Below are positions 30,944-40,886 of a stretch of DNA of 41,082 bases, one piece after another (position 1 is the first letter of the stretch; every line of letters starts with the position of its first letter). The stretch covers positions 1,529,255 to 1,570,336 of the forward strand of contig BFEA01000350.1 of NCBI GenBank assembly GCA_003427395.1, in the 5' to 3' direction. A program made the translations under genes and the position numbers. Source of the stretch: Chara braunii (Eukaryota; Streptophyta; Charophyceae; Charales; Characeae). The notes under the pieces were generated by a model, which ran no database searches, was not told the DNA's origin, and saw nothing but the letters and a program-made list of their open reading frames with translations.

Positions 30944-31485
30944 GAGTGGACCCGACCGCCCTGGCCTACTCTCTAAGGAATTACGTTCCATCGGATCCGA
31001 CGGTTGCCAGATGGCTGATGTACATCTGGATGTTTAACTTTGAGTTGGAGCGGATTCCTGGCAGTAAGAACCGGGCAGACGGGCTGAGTCGGATCAACTG
31101 GGATAAACAGGAAGGGGAGGCGGTGGAGAATACACCCCCAGTTGATGGATTTCTGGATCAGGAAGAAGATGTTCATCTCCATATCAACAAGTGGTCGCCG
31201 CGAGTGCCCAGCTGTGTACGCTATCCTATCTGGCAAGCGCCGAATGGGTATGAAAGGAGGGTCGAACTAGTCCTTAAACCCTTTGAAGAAGAAGATCCTT
31301 GGGGTGGTAAGGATGTTCAGTGGATGATGGAGTTGGCGATGACTAGTTCGCATAGTCTGGTGGAGGACATGAAGACGATCAAGGAAGAACCAGGCCAAGT
31401 AGAATGGCATGAGGACCTGATGGGAGGAATGTATCTCCTCGTCAACACGTTATTGCAAAAAGCCTCGACCAGTCCGGCTCGTTGA
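30940..31485 (+). pseudogene. pol: Element B RNase H end and linker
   Basis: The frame after the 30930 shift: LRVDPTALAYSLRNY, WMFNFELERIPGSKNRADGLSR (final RNase H Asp in NRADGLSR), then a linker with WDKQEGEAVENTPPVDGFLDQEED up to TGA 31483-31485. A frame change there leads into integrase. Matches A 6790-7212. Confidence 0.8.
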
Positions 31486-32852
31486 ACCCGGCAGGGAATG
31501 TGGACGAAGTGCCTGAGAGCCAAGACGACGAGTTCGAGGAAGGGGAGATTAAGGAGGCTTTTCGTGCAGAGGAGTATGACGGGATCTACCTAGAGTTGGA
31601 ACTCCTTTTGTCTTGCGAAATGCGGCTAAGGGACGTGAGCGATAGGGCTCAGAGGATGCTGCAACGTTACTTAGTGCGAGACGGCCACCTTTTCGTAAGA
31701 AGAGAAGTGGGGAATCCCAGGAGATTCGTTTGCGGTAGAAACTGTCAGATTGACGTCATAGCAGCACTTCATGACGGCATTGCAAGAGGGCATCGAGGGG
31801 TACAAGCCACGTATGCCAAAATAAGTGAGCTGTGCTACTGGGATGGAATGATGGACATGATCGGAAAGTTCTGCCGATCTTACGTACCCTGCCAGGAGAG
31901 ATCCCGTTTGAGGCAAGGAGAGTCGTTACATCCAAGACTTGAGCGAGAGGTAGGAGCTGTAGTGCATCTCGATCTACTTTTCATGCCGCTTGGGGATCAG
32001 GGCTATAACTATATCTTCGATGCGCGCGATAACTTGTCTGGCTTCGTAGACGGGCGTGCTATTCGCACAAAGGCCGGACCAGTCTTGGTGAGCTGCATCG
32101 AGGAGTACTATCTGCGCTATCCTTTCGTCAGGGAATTCATAATAGACAAGGGATCGGAGTTTACCTGCCAGGAGGTGCAGAAATTGTTATCAAGGTATGG
32201 TGTAGCAGCCAACTACACCACGGTTGCGCACCCCCAGGCAAATGTTCCCGTGGAAAGAGGACATAGTACCATTACGAGCCTCCTGGCTAAGTGGACCGAA
32301 GGTAGGCCTAATCAATGGCCAAGATACCTAAGGGCGGCATTCTTTGTCGAAAACATTACAGTGAAAAGGTCCACCAAGTATGCGTCGGCTACGCTGTGGT
32401 ATGGAAGGCACGCCACCTTCCCTATCGAGAGCTTTCTTAAGACATGGAGGCGCCAGGATCTGCAAGTTAGCCTATCATTTGAAGAATTGCTCGACATTCG
32501 GGTGCCGCAGATAGGGGCGATAGAAGCAAGGATCTAGGAGGCGTCTGATCAGGTGGCAAGAAGCCGTATGGATGATAAGGCTCGATGGGATCAGTCTGCG
32601 CGAGTGAGGAAAGTGCCCTTGGAAGTTGGGGATGACGATTCATCTTTGGAGAAGCTGTGGTTCAGGAAACTCGATAAGAGATGGTTAGGTCCTTACCGGA
32701 TCGTATGGGTTGGAGACTTCGGAGCGTACCAGATTGAGGAGCTGAATAAGACTGAGTGGAAGGATTGGGTATCTGGGACGTGGTTGAAGAAACTTATGGC
32801 GAGACAGGAGTTAAGAGAGATGATCGGACTACTTTTAGAATATAAGCGATAG
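31482..32852 (+). pseudogene. pol: Element B integrase
   Basis: 351 codons to TAG 32535-32537, then open in the same frame to TAG 32850-32852. The zinc domain has H97 and H104, but the first Cys of the CxxC pair reads Tyr (FCRSYVPCQ; a neighbouring Cys131 and C137 remain). DDE: D164 (VVHLDLLFMP), D222 (FIIDKGSEF), E258 (ANVPVERGH), with 35 residues between D222 and E258. The C-terminal domain is KLDKRWLGPYRIVWVGDFGAYQIEEL, with a 12-nt in-frame loss before DSSLEK compared with A. The TAG at 32535 looks like a CAG change. No chromodomain is visible, unlike element D. Confidence 0.85.
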
Positions 32853-32941
32853 GTTGTGTAGGTTAGATAGGTTGCATGCTGCTTGAGTATGGTCTGGTCT
32901 GAGCTTGCTTTGACTATCACCTGTTCGCTTACCCCAATGTG

Positions 32942-32971
32942 TGTCTGTTGTCTCCTTCGCCTGTTGTGCAG
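32942..32971 (+). promoter_or_regulatory. Predicted 3' splice site before post-pol ORF
   Basis: A pyrimidine-rich tract (TGTCTGTTGTCTCCTTCGCC, TGTTGTGCAG) ends in CAG at 32971, 22 bases before the ATG at 32994. It could pair with the leader donor at 26237 to give a subgenomic mRNA, as retroviral env genes do. Confidence 0.4.
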
Positions 32972-32993
32972 GTATGACTTTACGAAGACAGCC

Positions 32994-35632
32994 ATGCCAA
33001 GAGGAGGGAGGGGGACACGGCCGCCTCGGAGGCCGTTGGGGGCATCAGGAGGATATGAGCGGCATGGACCTCGCCATCGAGAGAGCACTCCGGAGTACGG
33101 TGGTGACGACATCGAGTTATTCCTGGACAGTTTCTGGGAGCATGCGCGGCGTATGGGTTGGACCGTGACCCAAGGGATTGATAGGTTGAGCGGAGTCGAC
33201 AGATTCGAGGGGCCTGTCGCGCGGATCCGTAGGGAGGCGACGACGAGGTCAGAGATGGAGATGAGGATGCAGGAGCTGCGACCCTCGCCTGTGGGACCTG
33301 ATGGCAGGCCGATCCGCCTGGAGGTCGGGAATGCATTGGACTTCATCCCCGCCTTTGAGTGGTTCATGTAGGGGCAAGGTATACCGAGAGACGATTGGAT
33401 GCAGATACTACCACTTTGGACCAGGAAAGCGGAAAGACCGCTGGCTAGGCAGGTTAGAGACATGACCCGGGACTGGGAGAGCTGCAGGGCACATCTAAGA
33501 GAGGCCTTTCGACGACCAGAGCCCCCTCAGCCCAGAGTTGAGAGGCGTCAGAGGAGTCAGAGGCAGAGGGACCCTGAACCCAGGGAGGCGAGGCCATCTC
33601 GAGGAGGAAGGCCTTAGCTAGGAGAGAGGAGGAACCGGAGCCGGAGCCAGAGGCTGAGGAGCGAGGGGCGTACCCTGAGTATGGGTTGGGACCAGTGGAG
33701 TCCCATCGGTTTGCCGAGGGTGGATTGAGGAGGTTGCCAGCACGCACACAGGAGGAGCCGCCAGCGTCTGAGGAGCCCTTGAGGGAGTTGGAGGCGCATT
33801 TGAATATCTCTCGGTGAAGAGCGTCTCCTCGGGGTGAGGAGCATGGAGAGCAGGCAGAGGCGGTGCCACGAGAGGAGGTGCCACAGGAGGAGGTACCATA
33901 GGAGGAGGTCCAGGATACTCAGCGAGAGAGAGAGCTGGGCGATGAGGGGAGACGTGCAGGGAAGGAAGTGATAGAGGTTGAAGAGGACACGCCCCCTCAG
34001 ACGCCAGCGGTGGGTTTGAGACTCGGGGATGCACCAGAGAGCACTCGCCAGGCAAGGAAGAGGTTGCAGAGAGAGGAGGCCCCATTGTCTTCATCAGAAA
34101 AGGCTCCTTCGCCAGAGGGGAGAGCAGAAAGGAGGAGAGAGAGGGCAGTTGTAAGGAGAGAAGCCTTGACCCTGATTGACAGGCACCTAGCAGCTCATGC
34201 CCTGGAGCACCCAGACCTGGAGGAGCCAGCACCTACAGAGCCGCGCCAGGAGCCGTGCCAGTCCGAGAAGGAGGTGGAGGCAGAGATCCCGAAGAGGGTC
34301 GACCTCCGCACGAGGGAAAGAGCGCCAGCTGGAGAGACAACTGAGGAAAAGAGGGCGAGAAGAACCAGGAGGATAGAAGAGGTATGGCAAGAGAGGCAGA
34401 GGTTGGAGGCGGCGGGGGCACTTCTGGAGCAACAACAGGAAAGGCAGAGATCGGAGGCAGCAGGAGCGCTCCCAGGTCAGCCACCCAGCGAGCCAGCTAA
34501 GGCCCCGGAAATTCTAGAGATGTGGAGGGACTTCTGGGAGCAGAGAGGAGAGGAGCTTCCTTCGCCAACCAGAGCCGGGTTTGGGGTAGCCAGAAAGGCG
34601 GAAGAAAGGTTGGATCGCAAAATCAAGTTTCTGGCCAAAACAACTTTTGACCGGCACTTGCTATTGGAGAGCGATCTGGCAGGGAAGAAGACAAAGGAAG
34701 CAGGCCATGGAGTACGCCTGGAGGCTATGGAGGTGGAAATCCAGGAACTCAGGGCTTTGGTGGCCAGTCAGGCGGCTATCATCGAAAGCCTGAGGCAGCA
34801 ATCTCAGGGAAAGGTGGATAAGCCAGAGAGCAGCCGGCAGGGAGAGCAGTGGCAGCCAGGACATAGGTTGCCAGGACAAACATCTGCAACAGAGCCTCGC
34901 CAGGAGCCACCTATGGGGAGGGTTATCCTGGAACCAGAGGAGGCGACGGCCCGGAGGGAAGCAGAGAGAGAGGCTTTCGAGTTCAGAGCTCCTACTGAGC
35001 TTGCGATGCTACCTGTAGCAGCGGCGGACCCAGTCGTATCTTTGACAGTGGAGGAGGGGCTACCACCATCTAGAAGTGAACCGGCTCAAGGCTCAGCGGA
35101 GGGATCCATGGGCGTGCTCCTTGAGACAGTGCATACTATGCAGGAGGAGGCGAGTTTGATTTCACCTGAGCGGAGGATAGAGGAGCCTCTTGAGAGAGAG
35201 ATGGGGATTGAGGTGGAGGGTGTCATCAAGGGCGGGCTCCAGAGGTTGGGCACGCTTGAGTATGGGCCAGAAGGGATTGAGGATCGACCAGGGCCGAGCA
35301 CCCAGGAGGTGGAGACAAGAGAGGGGCCTTTGGATATGCCTCAGAGCCATGAGCTGAGCAGGGAAGCCAGAGAAGCACCATCATCATCAGGGTCTCCGAG
35401 AGGAAAGAAGAGATCCAGGAAGTGGTTTGATACGTCCTGCTTCTACAGTACAAAGGAGGGGCATCAAGCCTTGCAGTGTCCTAATTTTTTGAAGGACAAG
35501 GCTGAAGGGAAGGTTACAGAGGAGGGAGGCAGAATGTATGATAGGAAGGGCAGGAGAGTGGAGAGATCTTCAGATGGGGGTAGGGTTCAGCTGTATAGGC
35601 AAAACCAGGAGGAGATGAGCGATAAGGACTGA
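32994..35632 (+). pseudogene. Post-pol Gag-like ORF (second Gag) of element B
   Basis: ATG 32994 (context GCCATGC) to TGA 35630-35632, about 880 codons. It contains a TAG at 33369, a frame change near 33611, a TGA at 33815 and a TAG at 33899; the stops look like CAG or CGA changes. The N-terminal ~200 residues resemble a retrotransposon capsid domain (YGGDDIELFLDSFWEHARRMGW ... DDWMQILPLWTRKAERPL ... WESCRAHLREAF). A long Glu/Arg-rich region follows, with coiled-coil-like segments (ERQRSEAAGALPGQ; LEAMEVEIQELRALVASQA). The C-terminus has a knuckle with the second Cys replaced (C-X2-S-X4-H-X4-C, CFYSTKEGHQALQC) and then GRMYDRKGRRVE..DGGR, matching the block after the knuckle in A and B Gag (NIYDQFGEFIDRR-GG-R). 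It is therefore Gag-related, not env-like; no signal peptide or membrane segment is seen. Confidence 0.7.
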
Positions 35633-37421
35633 GCTACCTATATGGTTGATATGTTGTGTATAGGACTAGAATTAGGATTGGATGACATCCTGTAGACCTA
35701 GGTGTTGTTTGCATTTGTCGGACAGTTTGGGTTGAGCTTTTGTTGAATCTGCCATCTTGAGGACCAAAACGTGGTGGATAAAGCGTGTACAAACTTAGTT
35801 GGCTCACACCTTGATCTTCGAGAGACAGACCCAACTTGTACTTTGAGGAGGATACTCGCGTGAGTGTGGATTTGAGTGAGTTGCGTGAGGCACAGTATGG
35901 AGACTTTTTTGTTTTTTGTACAGGATATCTTATCCCTGAGTGTATGTTGGAGACATTTCATGTGGGATATTTTATCCCTGGGTGTATATTATATCGAGAC
36001 CTTTTAGGGACTACTTATTGTGTATGACGATCACTCTCACACGCACTTGTATGGTCATGGTTTGATGTATGATGATTTGGTGTGAAACATGCGTGAAGAA
36101 ATATCTATGTGCCTTGTACCCTGTGAATCTGGATGAATATGAACTGTCTACTCGCCGGTATACTCGTATATCTGCCCTTGGGCAGATGAGAGGGTCAAGT
36201 ATAAGGCAAGGAACTGCAATCGGTTTTTGTGAGAGCATGTGAGGATCCTGAAATGTTTGTATGATGAGTGTTCTATTGTTAAGCTATGCAGAAGACTCAT
36301 AAGTTGGTCTTTTTATATGGATCATATAATGAATGGGACACCTGTGAATGGAAAGGTTGTCCATTATCTATTTGGAAGACGCATCTTCAGAGAGGGAAGA
36401 TGTGTTAAAGAAAAGGTCGCGAGAGAGTTCATCCTAAAGAGAGAAGGATAGTTGTAAGACCTATTGAAGTGAGACCTCCTCTATAAATGAGGTGGTTAAT
36501 GAGATTGATAAATGAAAGGTCGACTTTAAGTAATAAAAGACTGACGAGAGGGACCAAACTTTGGGTGACTATTGATGAAATTTTTTGGATGTCGCAAATG
36601 GTGCATTTTGAGAGATGTCATCAAAATGTGTGACTTTCTTGCTCTGATCAAGCGGGGAAGTCACGGCCTTATGAATCAGGCGGTGATTTTATTTTGTGAT
36701 TGTGGAGAGGTTGTCGTGCTTCCTCTGTGTTGTCCCACAAACGGACTGTTAAAAACCTTTTATGTGCGACAGGTCTATGCGTAGTCCCGCAGTAGGCTTG
36801 TATTGTTGTGACACACCGTCCGACCGCTTGTGCTAATCTTGGGCATTTATAAGAAACTCAACTAGTGGTATAACTAGCATCACTAAGGCGCAACCCTTAG
36901 TGTTGGTCGCTGTTTGGCACAACCTGAGCAGAGGGTCTGCGTCTGGCCAAGGGAGTAAAAACTTAAAGGGGCGTGAACGCCTAGGAGGGTTTTACCCCTG
37001 CGGAGAGGCGTGGGATAAGTGTCGAGTCATATGAGCCTTTTTGAGGAAGTCCTGATTGAATGCTCATCAGGAACAGCCTATCGTGGCGCAACCCGCGAAG
37101 GCACTACAACTAAAATAACAATGTGGTGGGCCGTAAATCTGGAATGATCACCCAGACTATGGTGGGCCAAGATGGAGACCTAGCTTTCCTGTACTAGACT
37201 ACAGGGAGACTTATGTGGAGATCTATACGATATATTTATATGTGCTTAAAGTGAAGATTTTCTTTTGAGAGGAAGGCGGGAGAATGCCTTCAAAGGTCTC
37301 GGTTAGGGCCCTCGCCCCTAGTCACGACCTTGGTTTCAGAGGAAGGGCTGGGGGCACACAACGAGGAGTCGGCGGTTATTTAGGGCACAGGGAAGAGGAC
37401 AGTGACAGATCCAATGGAACT
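35633..37421 (+). other. Element B 3' tail, gene-free, hairpin-bearing
   Basis: No coding sequence supported. Features: CTATAAAT at about 36482 and AATAAAA at about 36534; hairpins CACTAAGG/CCTTAGTG at 36881-36902 and TCCTGAT/ATCAGGA at 37050-37072; a repeated TGGTGGGCC (37131, 37171); purine-rich GGGAAGAGGACAGTGACAGA at about 37390. The last is the nearest thing to a polypurine tract but lies ~250 bp before the 3' LTR. Confidence 0.55.
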
Positions 37422-37500
37422 TATGTTGTAGTACAGTGAGGAGTACCCCGACGTCCGAGCGTCATGATGGCGAAGACCCAGGTTCGAATCTGGCAGCATA
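37422..37500 (+). repeat. tRNA-like sequence, tRNA-Asp-like D-arm
   Basis: 79 nt. The 5' TATGTTG pairs with 3' CAGCATA over all seven acceptor positions (one G-U). The D-arm GTAC-AGTGAGGA-GTAC is perfect and the run TTGTAGTA-AGTG resembles plant tRNA-Asp. The T-arm CCAGG-TTCGAAT-CTGG has an intact B-box but lacks one base for a 5-bp stem. The anticodon arm is not canonical (GACG-6 nt-CGTC) and the variable region is long. Probably a degenerate or tRNA-derived copy, not a working tRNA. Confidence 0.45.
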
Positions 37501-37621
37501 AAGTTGTGTTTGGCATGGATTATTGGAGACCTGAACCCTGGGTCTGTTGGTTAATCAGATTGGTACCCTGCTCGTCGGCACTTTTGGGGTTGTGGTTGAA
37601 CTGATAGCTTTTGATCTTGCG

Positions 37622-37641
37622 AAGCGACGGGGACGTCGCTT
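37622..37641 (+). repeat. 8-bp perfect hairpin before 3' LTR
   Basis: AAGCGACG-GGGA-CGTCGCTT, ending 17 bases before the proposed 3' LTR start at 37659. Confidence 0.7.
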
Positions 37642-37935
37642 AATATGGTCCGGTAAGCTATCGGCGCGAATACCCTTACAAGGGTATCCGCCCTGGTTTT
37701 TGCAAGTGATAGAGAATAAGCTAAGTTCAAAAGTTCGAGTACGCTGCGCAAGACGTGGTGGTGTCTGAGGGCTACGTCGATGAAACAGGTGGCCCAGTTG
37801 GAGAGTGTGTGGGCGCGCAGGCTTGAGGCGCGCATGATTTTTTCCCTCTTTTGATCACAATAGCAAACGTGGCGTGAACTCCGGTCGACGCGCTTCATTA
37901 TAACAGTCATTTTGTTTTGATTAGACTGACTAACC

Positions 37936-38040
37936 ATGAGTGCGTTGTTTTCTGGTTCTGCGGGGTACGGGGAATGGTTCAATGAACCTATATGGACTTA
38001 CGCGGAAATCCAGATGATGGGACCTGATGGATTTGGCTAA
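37936..38040 (+). CDS. 34-codon LTR ORF (copy 2)
   Basis: Counterpart of 8342-8446 with identical start context, length and stop. The six differences are TCC/TCT, TAT/TAC, GTA/ATA, GCA/GCG, ATA/ATG and CCC/CCT, all transitions, five at third positions. No recognised family. Confidence 0.35.
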   Translation: MSALFSGSAGYGEWFNEPIWTYAEIQMMGPDGFG

Positions 38041-38731
38041 GGACGGGTAGCCGTGGCGAGGCCGGAAGGCCGACGTGAGTTTGGGTGGTCCCTTGTGCAA
38101 GTGTGGGCCGGGAAGTGGTATAGGGCGTTTCCTTGGCCCCAAGGGCTGTGCGCTACCTCTCTATAAGGCGAGTCAGGTCTACTGATACCAGGCTTGGGCT
38201 TAGCCCTACAGGTTACAGCATCGGACTGGTACGCAGTAGACGCAGGGATCGAGGGTCAACGGCGTGCGACAAGGGAGCGGACAAGCGTGGCGAAAAGGCT
38301 TGAGGGGTTGATGGGCCGGTAGGACTATCCCCCTCGCCTTTTGCTACCACGGGGGCCGCAGCTTTCACCTGATTACCGTGTGCTTTGCGGTTCTTATATA
38401 TCCATATATATATATGTAAATATATTATTTATTTCGAAGTTTTTAATACTATTATTATTCATCTCACACCCGTAGGTGGGCGCGAAAATCGCGCAGGGGG
38501 TATGTTGTAGTCACGGGATTGCCTGCAGTGCAATTGTCGGCTGTGATTCGTGGCTGCGCGGGGGCTACCCTGACTCCACCCGTCTGGCTTAGGACGCGGC
38601 ACAATGGACGTGAAGTGGGATCCAAGAGCCTAGCTCTGTGGGTACACCCTTGAATTATTGAGATACAGACTTGTGTTTGACTCCAGGTGGTGGGCTGAAG
38701 GCTTGGGGCTGGTTGACCCCGCGGCCTAGGC

Positions 38732-38753
38732 GTCCTTCCTTCGGGACATCCGT

Positions 38754-38785
<32 letters not shown>

Positions 38786-38799
38786 GGCCCCTGAGCAAG
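38732..38799 (+). ncRNA. U6 snRNA 5' fragment in LTR (copy 2)
   Basis: Counterpart of 9138-9205. Here the AGC triad context is canonical (GATTAGCATGG), while CCTGCGCAAG reads CCTGAGCAAG. Each copy has its own single departure in this part, so the parent LTR carried canonical U6 sequence there. Confidence 0.85.
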
Positions 38800-40299
38800 A
38801 ACCGGCGAGGCCCAACAACCAACTGCTTCATTCGGCATTTGGTGTTGTCGGACCACGCGGTATTGAGAAAGGCGAGGCCACAGGGGAGGGCTGAATCCGG
38901 ACGCAAGGCACGCCAGGTGCATATAGGTGGGAAGGGAGGATAGGCGTTGAGAGCACCAAAAAGCGGATGGAGGAAAACGTAGACCAAGGAGTCTCTGAGG
39001 TATAAATCAAGGAGGAGCGTCTGACCATCCATTAGGGCCTAAGGTAAGCCATGCGGGAGCGCTGTCTCAGCATTGTGTATGCCCGGGGGTCGAAGCGGGA
39101 TAATGACGCCGGGGCAGGGAAAGTGACGATGTGAGAAAATGAGCCTGGCATGGATCTGCGCCGGATACGTGCGGGGAAGGATGCAAAGTGCACAGAGAGC
39201 ATGGCGGTGCTAAGGACAAGGGGAAGGAAGTATCGATAGCCAGGCAATAGAGAAGGAGATAGGAACGAACATGGACCGGGGCCGCGTCGAGGTTCATGTG
39301 CAAGAAGGCGGTGAAGAAGAAGCCAGTGCAGAGAGAGAGTGGGCAGTGCCAAGACAGACGACGGGCGCTAGCACCGTAGAAGGGGGGAGGGTACAATAAC
39401 GGAGCGCTGCAGGGGGACGGACGCTGAAACAACAAGGAGATAGCGCGGGTGTGAATCTGACCCGATGACCGCGCCAGGTACAGACCGGTTATGGCAAAAG
39501 CAGGCAGGGCGCGGTCAGAAAATGCGTAACACGCTCGATTCTTAATGGAACCAAGCGGGGTAAGAGCGAAGATTGGAAGTTTTAGGCCGGACGAAATAGA
39601 TTAGGAGGTTAGTTTTCGGAGAAAGTCAGTAGATTAGGAGGTTGGTGGAAGAGGGGGTGCGCTGAGATATGGCGGACGGAGCTATGTTGAAAAGAGGAAG
39701 GGCGGAAGTTTTAGTTACTCGGTGGTTTCCCAACCATTTCTAACGATCTGAAGTAGGATTTTGAGTTTTTTTGGATGGGTGACTTAGATGCTGGGGTCAG
39801 ATCGGAGTAAGAATTAGTGTAGGAGGGATTTACAAGAAGGTGGGCTGTGCAGAGGAAACGGAGTGTGAAAACGGGGGAGGAGCATGGCAACGAAGATTCC
39901 ACTCGTTTCTCAAAGGAAATCGAGTGGAAGAAAGCAATACAGCGAAGTTTTTTTTTGTGTCGTGAATCGATTGGCACAGTAAGTCTGGGCAGCGGGGGCT
40001 ATCTCGGTCGAACCGTCGGTGCGGATGGAACCGGACGGCGAGCTGTGGTGCCGTTTTGCAAAGTGTGTATTTGCCCTCGTAATGAGTGGGGGACTCATAT
40101 TTGCTGGCTATTTTGATGCAAATGAAGGGCTTGAGGAGAAGAGGGGATAGCGGAGAGATAGAGGACCACGAATAAGGAGAAGTGGAGGAACCAAAGTTGG
40201 AAAGGGAGACTTTTGTCAGCCGGGTTGAGACTTACCTTTTGACTAGCGCGTTGATCATCCTTGTTGGTAAAAGTAGTTGTTCCCTACCTTTTTGTTCGC

Positions 40300-40521
40300 A
40301 TGACTGAAAGGGCGAGCGAATCTTCCCACTTTGGTGGGGAGGATTCCGTTTTATTTTATGTATTAATAGGCTGCCTAGGGGATATATGCGAAAAGGTGCA
40401 GGCTCTTCGCTTGACCAGCGACCCATTCGTCATTGAGCAAAAGAAGTATCAGGGCAGAGCAGACTACGTACTGCTGAGTGAGATAGCGGGGGATCAAGTT
40501 GGAGGCCCGGCTACAAATTGA
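40300..40521 (+). CDS. 73-codon LTR ORF (copy 2), unrecognised
   Basis: Counterpart of 10710-10931, intact and of equal length; most differences change the residue. Same hydrophobic segment VLFYVLIGCLGDIC. Low confidence that it is translated. Confidence 0.2.
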   Translation: MTERASESSHFGGEDSVLFYVLIGCLGDICEKVQALRLTSDPFVIEQKKYQGRADYVLLSEIAGDQVGGPATN

Positions 40522-40886
40522 AGCCTAACTGGTCCAACTGAACCAAGCAGCTGAGCAAGTGAAAGTGGTGTCGGTAGTAAGTCTGGAGAACTGGAGAGGC
40601 AAACTGTGGTAGTTCGAGGAGGTTGCCCGTACTTTGACATGGGAGTTGGTCTCCGGACCGGGGCGTCCGCTCCAAGGCAAGGAGGTCATACTCAGATTGC
40701 AGTCTCTGTTGAACCTGGGTTTCTGCTAAAGTTTTGATAAAACACAACTCTGAGGGATCATGCCCCCTGTTGGGCATTGATGAGGGTTGTGTCTCAGTGG
40801 TTATTACAACCATCTTTGAAAACCGCCGTTGACAGCATTTTGTTGTATTCCTACTGTGGGACATTGCAGAGACTGTAGTTGGAAAG

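Noticed and set aside
37422-37500. Functional tRNA gene
   Set aside because: The anticodon arm is non-canonical and the T-stem lacks one base, so I call it tRNA-like only.
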